This document shows positions 23,128 through 31,691 of a stretch of DNA of 64,000 bases, one piece after another. This DNA comes from Virgifigura deserti (GTDB lineage Bacteria > Pseudomonadota > Alphaproteobacteria > Dongiales > Dongiaceae): the NCBI GenBank assembly GCA_003576685.1, contig QOZR01000001.1, positions 186,001-250,000 of the forward strand, in the 5' to 3' direction. The notes under the pieces were generated by a model, which did not search any database, had not been told where the DNA came from, and was given only the letters and a program-made list of their open reading frames with translations. The stretch's first letter is position 1, and every line of letters starts with the position of its first letter. Made by a program: the position numbers and the translations under genes.

Positions 23128-25152
23128 ATGAAGGTCGTTGAGGCATTCCCTCGTCCCGTCCGCGAGATCGAGAATTTCTGGATCCCGCTGTCCGATGGTT
23201 GCCGGTTGGCGGCGCGGATCTGGCTGCCGGAGAATGCCGAAGACGAACCGGTCCCGGCGATCCTCGAATGTCTTCCTTATCGCAAGCGCGACGGGACGGC
23301 ATGGCGCGATGCCGAGATGCACCCTTATATCGCCGGGCACGGCTATGCCGCGGTGCGGGTCGATCTGCGCGGAAGCGGCGAGTCCGATGGCGTGCTGCCG
23401 GACGAATATACCGGCCAGGAGCATGACGACTGCGTCGAGGCGATCCGCTGGGTCGCGGCACAGCCTTGGTGCAACGGCAAGGCTGGCATGTGGGGAATCT
23501 CCTGGGGCGGATTCAATGCGCTGCAGGTGGCCGCGCGGCGACCGCCGGAACTGACGGCCATCGTCGCTGTGATGGCATCGGACGATCGCTACCATGACGA
23601 CGTCCACTATATGGGCGGCTGCATGCTGCACGACAATTTCGCCTGGGCGTCGGCGATGTTCGCCTATCTCTCGCTGCCCCCCGATCCGAAGATCGTCGGC
23701 GAGGGCTGGCGCGAGATCTGGATGATGCGGCTGGACAATGCCCGGCTATGGCTACGCGACTGGCTGGCCCATCAACGCCGCGACGACTATTGGAAACACG
23801 GTTCGGTCTGCGAGGATTACAGCCGGATTGCCTGTCCGGTTTATGCCGTCGGCGGTTGGGAGGACGGTTATTCCAATGCCGTTCCGCGTCTCCTCGCAGG
23901 GCTGGACGTGCCGGCGAAGGGGCTGGCGGGGCCGTGGGGGCACGCCTATCCGCAGAATTCCTGCCCCGGCCCGTCGATTGGCTTCCTGCAGGAGGTGCTG
24001 CGCTGGTGGGATCATTGGCTGAAGGGCATCGATACCGGCATGATGGACGAGCCGGCCTACCGCGTCTGGATCAATGACAGCTATCCGCCGGCGCCGTTCA
24101 GCCCCGAGCGTCCAGGGCGATGGGCGGCGGAACCGGGCTGGCCATCGCCGCGGATCACCGAGCGACCGCTCTACCTCAACGATCGCAGGCTGGAAGATGC
24201 GCCGGGGGCGGAGCGACCGCTGACGATCTGCTCGCCGCAGGAGACCGGCGTCGGTGCGCTGGAATGGTGCTCCTATGGCGGGGCGGGGGGTGATCTGCCG
24301 ACCGATCAGCGGGAGGACGATAGTCGGTCCCTCTGCTTCGATTCGACGCCGCTGTCGGAGGCACTCGAGATCCTCGGCCCGCCTGTCGCCCGGCTGGCAT
24401 TCAGCGTCGATCGGCCGGTGGCGAGCGTGGCTGTCCGGCTGTGTGACGTGGCGCCCGACGGCGCCTCGACGCGGGTGACTTACAGCCTGTTCAACCTGAC
24501 CCACTGGAACAGCCATGAAGCACCAGAGCCGCTGACCCCGGGGCGGCGGTATGAGACGGCGATTCCGCTCAACCACATTGCGCACCGGTTCCTTCCGGGG
24601 CATCGGCTGCGCCTCGCGGTTTCGACCTGCTATTGGCCGCAGATGTGGCCGTCGCCGGAGCCGGAGCCGGTGACGCTGACCCTGTTCGCAAGCGCGGGCC
24701 GGCTCGATCTGCCGGTGCGTCCGCCGCGGCCGGAGGACGACCTTCTGCCTGCTTTCGCCGAACCGGAGGGGGCGCCGCCGCTCGCCGCCCGGACGCTGCG
24801 GCCGGACCGGACGCAGCGGACCGTCTCGCAGGATCTCGCGACGGGCGAGACGCGCATAGTGATGGAGAAGGACAGCGGCGCCTTCCATATGGAGGCCATC
24901 GATCTCGACGTCGACTCGTCGGCCGTCGAGACCTACCGGGTTCGAGCCGGCGATCCGCTGTCGGCCCGCGGCGACATTGCTTATCGGCAGGGCCTGGGAC
25001 GAGGCGATTGGCGGGTGAGGACCGAAACGCGAACCTCGATCTGCCTGACGGCGACCGCGTTTCAGGTCACAGCGAATCTGGATGCCTATGAGGGCGATCG
25101 GCGGGTGTTTGGCAAGACCGAGAGTTTCACCGTGCCGCGCGACCTCACATAG
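23128..25152 (+). CDS. CocE/NonD family serine hydrolase (peptidase S15-like)
   Basis: This 674-residue alpha/beta hydrolase has the CocE layout. The N-terminal catalytic domain has nucleophile Ser125 in GMWGISWGGFN, a preceding YAAVRVDLRGSGESDG and a likely histidine in AGPWGHAYP near 270. A helical cap follows, then a C-terminal jelly-roll domain (about 360-670; LAFSVDRPVASVAVRLCDV, HRLRLAVSTCYWPQ). Members hydrolyse esters (cocaine esterase), acylated amino acids or X-Pro peptides. GGGGGAGAA precedes the ATG. It follows the AEC carrier gene closely, which may carry its substrate or product; that link is inference. Confidence 0.92.
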   Translation: MKVVEAFPRPVREIENFWIPLSDGCRLAARIWLPENAEDEPVPAILECLPYRKRDGTAWRDAEMHPYIAGHGYAAVRVDLRGSGESDGVLPDEYTGQEHDDCVEAIRWVAAQPWCNGKAGMWGISWGGFNALQVAARRPPELTAIVAVMASDDRYHDDVHYMGGCMLHDNFAWASAMFAYLSLPPDPKIVGEGWREIWMMRLDNARLWLRDWLAHQRRDDYWKHGSVCEDYSRIACPVYAVGGWEDGYSNAVPRLLAGLDVPAKGLAGPWGHAYPQNSCPGPSIGFLQEVLRWWDHWLKGIDTGMMDEPAYRVWINDSYPPAPFSPERPGRWAAEPGWPSPRITERPLYLNDRRLEDAPGAERPLTICSPQETGVGALEWCSYGGAGGDLPTDQREDDSRSLCFDSTPLSEALEILGPPVARLAFSVDRPVASVAVRLCDVAPDGASTRVTYSLFNLTHWNSHEAPEPLTPGRRYETAIPLNHIAHRFLPGHRLRLAVSTCYWPQMWPSPEPEPVTLTLFASAGRLDLPVRPPRPEDDLLPAFAEPEGAPPLAARTLRPDRTQRTVSQDLATGETRIVMEKDSGAFHMEAIDLDVDSSAVETYRVRAGDPLSARGDIAYRQGLGRGDWRVRTETRTSICLTATAFQVTANLDAYEGDRRVFGKTESFTVPRDLT

Positions 25153-25235
25153 CGCCTCACGGTTAAGGCACCGGGAACCCGAACCGATGACAAGTGTTTT
25201 CAGCATATTGAAACAGCAGGTAGTGACCAGGGTCC

Positions 25236-27164
25236 ATGCGCATATTGAAGTGGGTCGGTCTCGGGCTGCTTGTTGTGCTGTTATTGCTGGCCGGTGGCAT
25301 CTACTTCCTCGTCACGTCGCCATTCATCAAGAACCAGATCGTCGAACGGTCGAGCGCGGCCGCGGGGCGTGAGGTTGCGATCGACGGGGATGTGGAGATC
25401 GATTGGTCGCTCACTCCCCGTATCCGGATCAACAAGCTCCGCGTTGCCAATACCGAGTGGGGCCGCAGGCCCGACATGGTGTCCATCGACCGCGCCGAGG
25501 TGAGCATCAAGCTCCTCGATCTGCTGCGGGGGCGCGTGACGCTGCCGGAGGTGCGGCTGATCAGGCCGAAGGTCCTGCTCGAGAAGAACGCGGACGGGAC
25601 GGCGAACTGGACGTTCGGCGAGAATCCGGCGGCGGCAACGGCGGTCGAGGCGACAGCGCCCGATGAGCGGCAGGAGTTCCCGGTCATCGGCAAGCTCGTG
25701 ATCGACGACGGAACGCTCGATTACCACGATCCGACCCAGGAGATCGAGATATCGAGCAAGGTGAACACCGCGGTCGGCACGGCCGGCGGTGCGGAGCAGA
25801 CGACGCTGCGTGGCAATGGTCGTTTCGCCGGCGAGCCTTTCACGCTGGAGGTGACGGCCGGTGCGCTGCTGGCGCTGCGCGAGACGGACAAACCATATCC
25901 GGTCTCGGTCAACGCCGCTGTCGGACAGACGAAGTTGACGGTTGACGGCACGCTGCAGGACCCGCTCAAGATGTCCGGGCCGAACCTGGAAATGGATCTG
26001 CGCGGCCAGGATCTCGCCGACCTGTTCCCGCTCTTCGGCATCCCGATTCCACCGACGCCGGTCTATGCCCTGTCCGGAAAGCTGACCCATGAGGGCGATG
26101 TCTGGGCGTTCAAGGGCTTCTCCGGCACGGTCGGCGACAGCGACCTGTCCGGCGATTTCTCCCTCGACGTCGGCGGCGAGCGTCCGGTCGCACGCGCCAC
26201 CCTCGTCTCGCAGAAGCTTGATTTCGACGATCTCGCTGGCTTCATCGGCGCGCCGCCGGACGACAAGGCGGAAGAGGAAGACGACGGGCGCGTCCTGCCG
26301 GATCAACCGGTCAATCTGGAGCGGCTGCGCGCCATGGACATGGAGGTGAGCTTTTCCGGCGAGGAGGTCCTCGCCCCCGGCCTGCCGCTCGACGATCTGC
26401 AAACCAAGCTGAATCTCGAGGATGGCAGGCTCGTGCTCGACCCCCTAAGCTTCGGCATCGCCAGCGGCACGGTGGATGGGCGGTTGATCCTCAACGGCCG
26501 CCAAGCCGTCTCTTCGGTCAGGGCCGACCTGCGGATCAGCCAACTGAATCTCCAGGAATTCTTCAAGGAGTCCGAGTTCGCCAATGACATGGGAGGTACG
26601 TTCGGCGGTCACATCGATCTGACCGGCGAAGGCAATAGCTTCGCCGAAATCCTCGGTTCGAGCGACGGCTCCCTCGCTATCGTGATGGGCGGCGGCAAGT
26701 TCAGCAACCTGCTGCTGGAGGTCGCCGGCATCGACGTCGCCGAAGCGCTCGGCTTTGTGTTGACCGAGGACCAGCCGGTCGCCGCCCGCTGCGTCGTCGC
26801 CGATTTCCATGTCAGGGACGGCCTCATGCGCACCAAGACGGCGGTGATCGACACGACCGACACAAACATTACCGTCGAGGGGGCGATCGATCTCGGGACC
26901 GAAGCGATGGAACTGGGGATGGAGGCCCATCCGAAGGATCCGAGCCTGCTCTCGGCACGCTCGCCGGTGAACATCACCGGCACCTTCGCAAGCCCCGAGT
27001 TCGGCGTCGATCCCGGCCCACTGGTCGCCCGCGGGGCCGCCGCTGCGGCGCTCGGCGTGCTGCTGACTCCGCTGGCCGCGCTCCTGCCCATGGTCGAACT
27101 CGGACTTGGCGAGGACAGCCCCTGTTATCAGCTCATCCATCAAGCGCAGGAGTCCAAGGGCTGA
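25236..27164 (+). CDS. AsmA family protein
   Basis: This 642-residue envelope protein has a single N-terminal membrane helix (VGLGLLVVLLLLAGGIYFLV, residues 7-26) followed by a long beta-rich periplasmic part. The AsmA signature is clear: NQIVERSSAAAGREVAIDGD near the start, IDWSLTPRIRINKLRVAN, and a C-terminal LGTEAMELGMEAHPKDP with SPVNITGTFASPEFGVD. AsmA-like proteins form bridge-like grooves and are implicated in lipid transport between inner and outer membranes. The length is typical of the shorter AsmA class. The gene stands alone; a convergent secreted-protein gene ends four bases after its stop. Another AsmA-like protein, YdbH, lies at the window end. Confidence 0.9.
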   Translation: MRILKWVGLGLLVVLLLLAGGIYFLVTSPFIKNQIVERSSAAAGREVAIDGDVEIDWSLTPRIRINKLRVANTEWGRRPDMVSIDRAEVSIKLLDLLRGRVTLPEVRLIRPKVLLEKNADGTANWTFGENPAAATAVEATAPDERQEFPVIGKLVIDDGTLDYHDPTQEIEISSKVNTAVGTAGGAEQTTLRGNGRFAGEPFTLEVTAGALLALRETDKPYPVSVNAAVGQTKLTVDGTLQDPLKMSGPNLEMDLRGQDLADLFPLFGIPIPPTPVYALSGKLTHEGDVWAFKGFSGTVGDSDLSGDFSLDVGGERPVARATLVSQKLDFDDLAGFIGAPPDDKAEEEDDGRVLPDQPVNLERLRAMDMEVSFSGEEVLAPGLPLDDLQTKLNLEDGRLVLDPLSFGIASGTVDGRLILNGRQAVSSVRADLRISQLNLQEFFKESEFANDMGGTFGGHIDLTGEGNSFAEILGSSDGSLAIVMGGGKFSNLLLEVAGIDVAEALGFVLTEDQPVAARCVVADFHVRDGLMRTKTAVIDTTDTNITVEGAIDLGTEAMELGMEAHPKDPSLLSARSPVNITGTFASPEFGVDPGPLVARGAAAAALGVLLTPLAALLPMVELGLGEDSPCYQLIHQAQESKG

Positions 27165-27168
27165 CGCC

Positions 27169-27762
27169 TCAATGCTCCGCGAGAGTCGCGGCCGTCACGG
27201 TTTCGCCGATGGCCGCGACCAGGGCCGGAACCATCCTGCGGCTGGCGATGACCGGCGTATCCGTCTGCCGCAGCTCGGCGACTTCACCGCGCCAGAGATA
27301 GCGGCAGATATGCCCCTGATGATCGGCGCCGTGGATCGCCAGGGAGATCCGGAACTCCCGATCGGGCAGGGGGTCGGGATTGCGTTGGCGCCGCAACAGG
27401 CTGTCCTCATTGGAAGACCAAAGATTGACCGTGATTTCCAGCCCCCCGGAATCGATATCGATCTCTCCCATGCCGTCATACTCGCGGACGGGTGGGCGAT
27501 AGACCTCCGCTTCGATGTCGATAACGAGGGGTGCGTCATTGCGCACGGCGTAGCCTCGGGATTCGAGGCTCGCCGCGACCAGCCGCCTGATCTGATGGCT
27601 CAACTCCGTATCGTCCCGCATCCGCAGGCGAAAGGCGGCGCTTTCGGGAAGCGGGCTGTAGACGACGGCCGTGACGAGCATGTCGTCCCGTTCGGATTGC
27701 GCCAAGCCCGGGATCGGAAGAGCGGCCACAATCACCACAGGTAGAATGCTGACAAGCCTCAT
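27169..27762 (-). CDS. hypothetical secreted protein
   Basis: This 197-residue protein has a clean Sec signal peptide (MRLVSILPVVIVAALPIPGLAQ). GGAGAGG lies a few bases before the ATG at 27762; the frame continues upstream to 27822 without support. The mature part alternates beta strands and charged segments (LSHQIRRLVAASLESRGYAV, then PLVIDIEAEVYRPPVREYDG) and somewhat resembles DUF4136-type periplasmic proteins or lipoproteins, though no lipobox is present. Function unknown. It is convergent with the AsmA gene and divergent from the maleate-isomerase-like gene. Confidence 0.7.
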   Translation of the reverse strand: MRLVSILPVVIVAALPIPGLAQSERDDMLVTAVVYSPLPESAAFRLRMRDDTELSHQIRRLVAASLESRGYAVRNDAPLVIDIEAEVYRPPVREYDGMGEIDIDSGGLEITVNLWSSNEDSLLRRQRNPDPLPDREFRISLAIHGADHQGHICRYLWRGEVAELRQTDTPVIASRRMVPALVAAIGETVTAATLAEH

Positions 27763-27906
27763 GACCGCCTCTCCGTAGCTGCCGGTTTCCGCACCCCCCT
27801 GGAAATATCCGTAGAAACCCAACGTCCTGAATGTCGGGAAAGTTCAATGACCGGTGGAAAAAATTGACCTAAACTGCCGGTAGACGGGCGCCGAGGGAGA
27901 CCGCTC

Positions 27907-28701
27907 ATGACGGAAGCAGCCTTGCGCAAGATCGACAACGGAGGTGTGGTCAGCCGGACCAACATGCCGTTCACCCTCGACACTGGAATCGGCCACCGGG
28001 CCGCGATCGGCCTGGTCGTGCTGGCGACGGACCATACGATCGAGCATGAGTTCCGGCAGATGCTGGGCCTCGACGGTGTTACCGTCTATCACAGCCGGAT
28101 CCGGAACGCGGCCGAGATCAATCCGACGACGCTTGCGGAGATGGAGCGGGGGATCGCGGCGGCAGCCGAGGTCATCCTGCCAGGCACGTCTCTCGACGTC
28201 GTCGCCTATGGCTGCACCTCGGGCAGCGTGGTGATCGGCGAGGAGGCGGTGTTCGCCCGCATCCGCGAGGCGCGGCCCGGCGTCGCCTGCACGACGCCGA
28301 TCACGGCGGCGCTCGCGGGATTGAAGCGGCTGGGCGCCCGCCGCATCGCCCTGCTGACACCCTATGTCGAATCGGTCAACCTTATGCTGCGCGACTTCAT
28401 CGAGGCGCGGGATATCGCGGTGCCGGTGATGGGCTCGTTCAATCACGAGAATGATAACGAGGTTGCGCGCATCGCGATGTCGTCGATCCGCGAGGCCGTG
28501 CTCGACCTCGGCCGCGAGCCGGGCGTCGACGCGGTGTTCGTGTCCTGCACCAGCCTGCGGGTCGCCGCGATCGTCGAGGCGGTGGAGGCGGAGCTCGGCA
28601 AGCCGGTCACCTCCAGCAACCACGCGCTCGCTTGGCACTGCCTGCGGCTCGCCGGCTATGCGGAGCCGGTAGCAGGCTTGGGGCAGTTGTTTCGGGTTTG
28701 A
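27907..28701 (+). CDS. Asp/Glu racemase superfamily (maleate isomerase/arylmalonate decarboxylase-like)
   Basis: This 264-residue enzyme has the two-cysteine active site of the Asp/Glu racemase superfamily. The first Cys is in VVAYGCTSGSVVIGEE and the second in VFVSCTSLRVAA, both followed by the Thr-Ser pair typical of maleate cis-trans isomerase and arylmalonate decarboxylase. RRIALLTPYVESVN is also conserved. The maleate isomerase group converts maleate to fumarate in nicotinate and related degradation; which reaction applies here is not decided by sequence. GAGGGAGA precedes the ATG. A LysE-type exporter gene follows after 30 bases, suggesting an operon. Confidence 0.85.
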   Translation: MTEAALRKIDNGGVVSRTNMPFTLDTGIGHRAAIGLVVLATDHTIEHEFRQMLGLDGVTVYHSRIRNAAEINPTTLAEMERGIAAAAEVILPGTSLDVVAYGCTSGSVVIGEEAVFARIREARPGVACTTPITAALAGLKRLGARRIALLTPYVESVNLMLRDFIEARDIAVPVMGSFNHENDNEVARIAMSSIREAVLDLGREPGVDAVFVSCTSLRVAAIVEAVEAELGKPVTSSNHALAWHCLRLAGYAEPVAGLGQLFRV

Positions 28702-28731
28702 GCGACGCGGCCGCCTTGGGAAAGAGGCTGA

Positions 28732-29346
28732 ATGACGCTAACGAGTTGGGTATCCCTGGCGGCGGTCTGTATTGCCGGTGCGATGTCGCCCGGGCCCAGC
28801 CTTGCGGTCGTGGCCCGGCACACCCTGGTGAACTCCCGCGCGCATGGCATGGCGACCGCGCTCGCCCACGCGCTCGGAATCGGCTTCTACGCATTGCTGA
28901 CCAGCTTCGGCCTGGCGGTGGTCGTCGCGCACAACCCGACGATCTACAGGGCGCTGACGATTGGCGGTGCCCTCTATCTGGCGTGGCTCGGCATCAAGGC
29001 GCTGCGGTCTTCCGGTGAGGCAGCGGCGTTTGCTTCCGCGGACGAGCGGCCTGCCTCCATTGCCGCAGCGGCGCGAGACGGCTTTCTTATCTCGATCCTG
29101 AATCCGAAGATTGCCGTGTTCTTTCTGGCGCTGTTCAGCCAATTCGTGCGTCCGGGCATGAGCGAGGGCGAGCATGCGATCCTGTGGGCTACTGCCGCCG
29201 GGATCGACGGCATCTGGTACGCTGTCGTCGCCCTGGCGCTGTCCCAGGCCGCGCTGCTCGAACGGTTCCGCCGCCGCACTCGGCTGATCGACCGCATCAC
29301 GGGCTGTATCCTGCTCGCGCTCGCAGTGCGGGTGGTCACGCTCTAA
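28732..29346 (+). CDS. LysE family amino-acid exporter
   Basis: This 204-residue protein has about six transmembrane helices. It shows the LysE/RhtB pattern: AGAMSPGPSLAVVARHTLVNS near residue 15, GIGFYALLTSFGLAVVV, LYLAWLGIKALRSS, and ISILNPKIAVFFLALFSQFV in the middle. Family members export amino acids or homoserine lactone-like compounds by proton exchange. The substrate is unknown. It overlaps the convergent alpha/beta hydrolase gene by four bases at the stop codons and lies 30 bases after the racemase-family gene. Confidence 0.92.
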   Translation: MTLTSWVSLAAVCIAGAMSPGPSLAVVARHTLVNSRAHGMATALAHALGIGFYALLTSFGLAVVVAHNPTIYRALTIGGALYLAWLGIKALRSSGEAAAFASADERPASIAAAARDGFLISILNPKIAVFFLALFSQFVRPGMSEGEHAILWATAAGIDGIWYAVVALALSQAALLERFRRRTRLIDRITGCILLALAVRVVTL

Positions 29347-30338
29347 GAGCGCGCAACGGCGTCGATCGCTGCCAGCACCCGCTCCGGCGCGCTATGGTGA
29401 ACCATATGTCCGGCGCCGGGGACCGGTCTGAACTCGGCGTGCGGCAGCGCATGGGGGAGGCGGGCCGACTGCCGTGCGACGTCGACCAGCCGGTCGCCAG
29501 TCCCCGCCATGATCACCGCCGGTATGCGCAGCGCCCGATAGCGGCGGCGCAGGGCTATCGTTGCCGGAATCATCAATGCCGCTTCCGCGGCGCTCGCCCG
29601 AATCTGCGAAGGGCGCAGGGAAAGGCCGAAGGGAAAGCCGGCAGCGAAGCGGGGCGGTACCGGGGCCGGCGCGAAGAGTTGCCGGAGGAGGCGGGGCAGC
29701 AACAGGCGACTGAGCAGCGGCGCGATCGTATAGCGCAGCAGGTCGCCCAGTACCGGCAGGGCAGGCAGCGAAACCAGCGTCACGTCCAGCCGAGGCGTCG
29801 GAAAATAATAGCCTGAGAGGAGAACAAGGCCGCGAATCTCGGCCGGATAACGCGACGCGAGCGCCAGCGCGACGAGAGTCCCCCAGGAATGGCCGACGAC
29901 GATGGGCCGCTCGACACCCAGCCGCCGCAACGCTTCGCGCAGCAGCTCTGCCTGCGCCGCGGGAGTCCAAAGCCGGGTCCGTGGTCGGGTGCTGTAGCCA
30001 TAGCCCGGCCGATCGAATGCGAGGACGCGATGACGCTCGGCCGCAAGCCCGAAAACGCCGCTGATCGCGAAATCCTGAACCATGGCGCCATTGCCATGCA
30101 GCAGGACGACCGCGGGCTCGCCCGACCCCTGATCGACGAGGTGCAACCGTGCCCCGTCGATCTCCAGAAAGCGGCCAAGCGGCGGGTTTTCGCGTTCCGC
30201 CCGGCGCGCCCGGGCATGGACGAGGAGCGCCACCGCCGCAGTGGCGGTGACCGCAGCAATCGAGAGGATGCCGGCCCTGCCTGGTAGGCGGTTGGCGGGG
30301 GTGTTGCTCCTGCGCGCTCGTGGTGTGTCGACGGCCAT
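29343..30338 (-). CDS. alpha/beta hydrolase, membrane-anchored
   Basis: This 331-residue protein begins with a basic N-terminus and one membrane helix (GILSIAAVTATAAVALLVHA, about 23-42) and continues into an alpha/beta hydrolase domain. The oxyanion region is VVLLHGNGAMVQDF, the nucleophile Ser151 is in VVGHSWGTLVA, the acid is likely in MAGTGDRLVD and the histidine is in GAGHMVHH. The helix probably anchors the enzyme to the inner membrane facing the periplasm. The ATG at 30338 has GGAG seven bases upstream; a longer reading from 30431 is not supported. Substrate unknown. Confidence 0.88.
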   Translation of the reverse strand: MAVDTPRARRSNTPANRLPGRAGILSIAAVTATAAVALLVHARARRAERENPPLGRFLEIDGARLHLVDQGSGEPAVVLLHGNGAMVQDFAISGVFGLAAERHRVLAFDRPGYGYSTRPRTRLWTPAAQAELLREALRRLGVERPIVVGHSWGTLVALALASRYPAEIRGLVLLSGYYFPTPRLDVTLVSLPALPVLGDLLRYTIAPLLSRLLLPRLLRQLFAPAPVPPRFAAGFPFGLSLRPSQIRASAAEAALMIPATIALRRRYRALRIPAVIMAGTGDRLVDVARQSARLPHALPHAEFRPVPGAGHMVHHSAPERVLAAIDAVARS

Positions 30339-30546
30339 GAAGGTCTCCAGATAGTGGCACTGATTGGAGCGCCTATCGAGGATCAGCTGTTCCTCGTTGC
30401 CGCTGCCACTGCGCACGATATCAAAGCGCATCGAGTGAACCTGAAACCCCGGTGATGGTTCCGTGATCGTTTGGGGCGCAACCGTTCATTTTTTCCACCC
30501 GATAATGCCACACACAGGCAACAAAGAATTTGGCATTGCTGTCTAC

Positions 30547-30593
30547 CGACCAAACACCGGCAGTAAGGTATTAGAGCGTATACCGTTTGGTCG
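30547..30593. promoter_or_regulatory. inverted repeat upstream of the pectate-lyase-like gene
   Basis: CGACCAAAC (30547-30555) and GTTTGGTCG (30585-30593) are a perfect 9-bp inverted pair, 24 bases before the start codon. The second arm lies next to ATTAGAGCGTATACCG. It could be an operator or a leader hairpin. Confidence 0.45.
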
Positions 30594-30616
30594 TTTCCTT
30601 CCATATCGGAGGCGTT

Positions 30617-31567
30617 ATGAACGCAGAAACTACAAATGCCATGTCGCAGGATCTCGACAAACATCTGAATATCTCAGAATCAGCCGTCGATATTTCAGAA
30701 TTCGGTGCGAAAGGTGATGGAAGTACCGACGACACTGCTGCGATCCAGTCGGCGCTCGACTATCTCGAAGAGCATGGCGGCACGCTGAATCTTGAATCCG
30801 ATCAAACCTATAGCGTCGCTGAGGGCTTGCTGCTGCAGGATGCGGCGAACTTCAAGATCGACGGGAACGGTGCCACGATCAAGGTGACGGACGACGCCCC
30901 AGCGGGTGAAGACCCGGCGGATGAAGACTCGACGGCAGAAGGAGGTTCCGCTCTCCGGATCGAGGGTTCCAATCACTTCGCGATCGCCGATCTCGCCATC
31001 GACGATAGTGGGGCGTCGGCGGACGGAGATGCCGCCATCGAGGTCGCCAACGGCTCGAATTTCTACCTGTCCGAGGCGTCGTCGGTCAATTTCGAGAATA
31101 TCGGCGGGCCGGCGGTCAATCTGAGCGTGTTGGCTGCCGCAGACGCCGACATCGCAAACGACGATGCTGATGGCCAAGTCCAGTCCGAGGTCGCCGCCGA
31201 CGCCGATGCCGAGATCGGATCGGCGTCCGAGGATTCGGATGCCGGCGATGACCTGGCGAGCAACCCAGCCTCAACCGATGGCGCCGTCGCCGCGGACGAG
31301 GATGATGCCCTAAGTCAATCCGTGGGCGGCCTTCTGGCTGGCGAGACCGACGCGGAGACCCTCGACTTCTCGTCGCTCAGCGGAGAGGGCGCCGTTGAGG
31401 AGAGCGGCGGCGTCGACGATCAGCAACTCCTCGACGCTGCGAGCGGCGGCGATCTCGCCACCGCGACAGACGACACGGCCGTAACGCCGGAGACCGGACA
31501 GGATGACGTCGCGCTCCTCGGCGTCACACCGCAGGTGGACGGCGACTTCGGCTTCGCCACGAGCTAG
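30617..31567 (+). CDS. secreted acidic protein with pectate-lyase-3-like repeat region
   Basis: The 316-residue protein has an N-terminal beta-helix motif typical of the pectate lyase 3 superfamily: VDISEFGAKGDGSTDDTAAI at about 23-42, then GGTLNLESDQTYSV and FKIDGNGATIKV. The middle and C-terminal parts are extremely rich in Asp, Ala, Gly and Glu (DADIANDDADGQ, DADAEIGSASEDSDAGDD), with almost no cysteine or lysine. There is no Sec signal. The last 20 residues contain VALLGVTPQVDGDFGFA, which parallels VLLGV...GDDILLA at the end of the serralysin at 41247, so type I secretion is likely. GGAGG lies four bases before the ATG. Enzyme activity is unproven; the helix is short for a lyase. Confidence 0.75.
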   Translation: MNAETTNAMSQDLDKHLNISESAVDISEFGAKGDGSTDDTAAIQSALDYLEEHGGTLNLESDQTYSVAEGLLLQDAANFKIDGNGATIKVTDDAPAGEDPADEDSTAEGGSALRIEGSNHFAIADLAIDDSGASADGDAAIEVANGSNFYLSEASSVNFENIGGPAVNLSVLAAADADIANDDADGQVQSEVAADADAEIGSASEDSDAGDDLASNPASTDGAVAADEDDALSQSVGGLLAGETDAETLDFSSLSGEGAVEESGGVDDQQLLDAASGGDLATATDDTAVTPETGQDDVALLGVTPQVDGDFGFATS

Positions 31568-31586
31568 CCGCAGCCCCCGCGGCTAG
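31564..31586 (+). terminator. hairpin at the stop codon of the pectate-lyase-like gene
   Basis: CTAGCCGC and GCGGCTAG pair (8 bp, 7-base loop); the TAG stop is inside the left arm. There is no T-tract. Confidence 0.4.
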
Positions 31587-31595
31587 GGCGCGGGC

Positions 31596-31635
31596 GCCGG
31601 CACGGTGTTCCTCGACTGAGGGACATCGTGCCGGC
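31596..31635. terminator. long near-perfect hairpin between convergent genes
   Basis: GCCGGCACG and CGTGCCGGC bound a 40-base palindrome whose inner arms TGTTCCTC/GAGGGACA also pair with one mismatch. It sits between the plus-strand pectate-lyase-like gene and minus-strand dadA. A bidirectional terminator is likely, though no T-tract follows. Confidence 0.5.
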
Positions 31636-31691
31636 ATCGCGCCGAGACGGGTTCAAGGGGACGCTTCTCGATACGGCGCTCCCGCGCTCGG

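Noticed and set aside
25174..25198. GGAAC-N16-TGTT before the AsmA gene
   Set aside because: One mismatch in the -10 and no supporting context; too weak to list among the exact sites.
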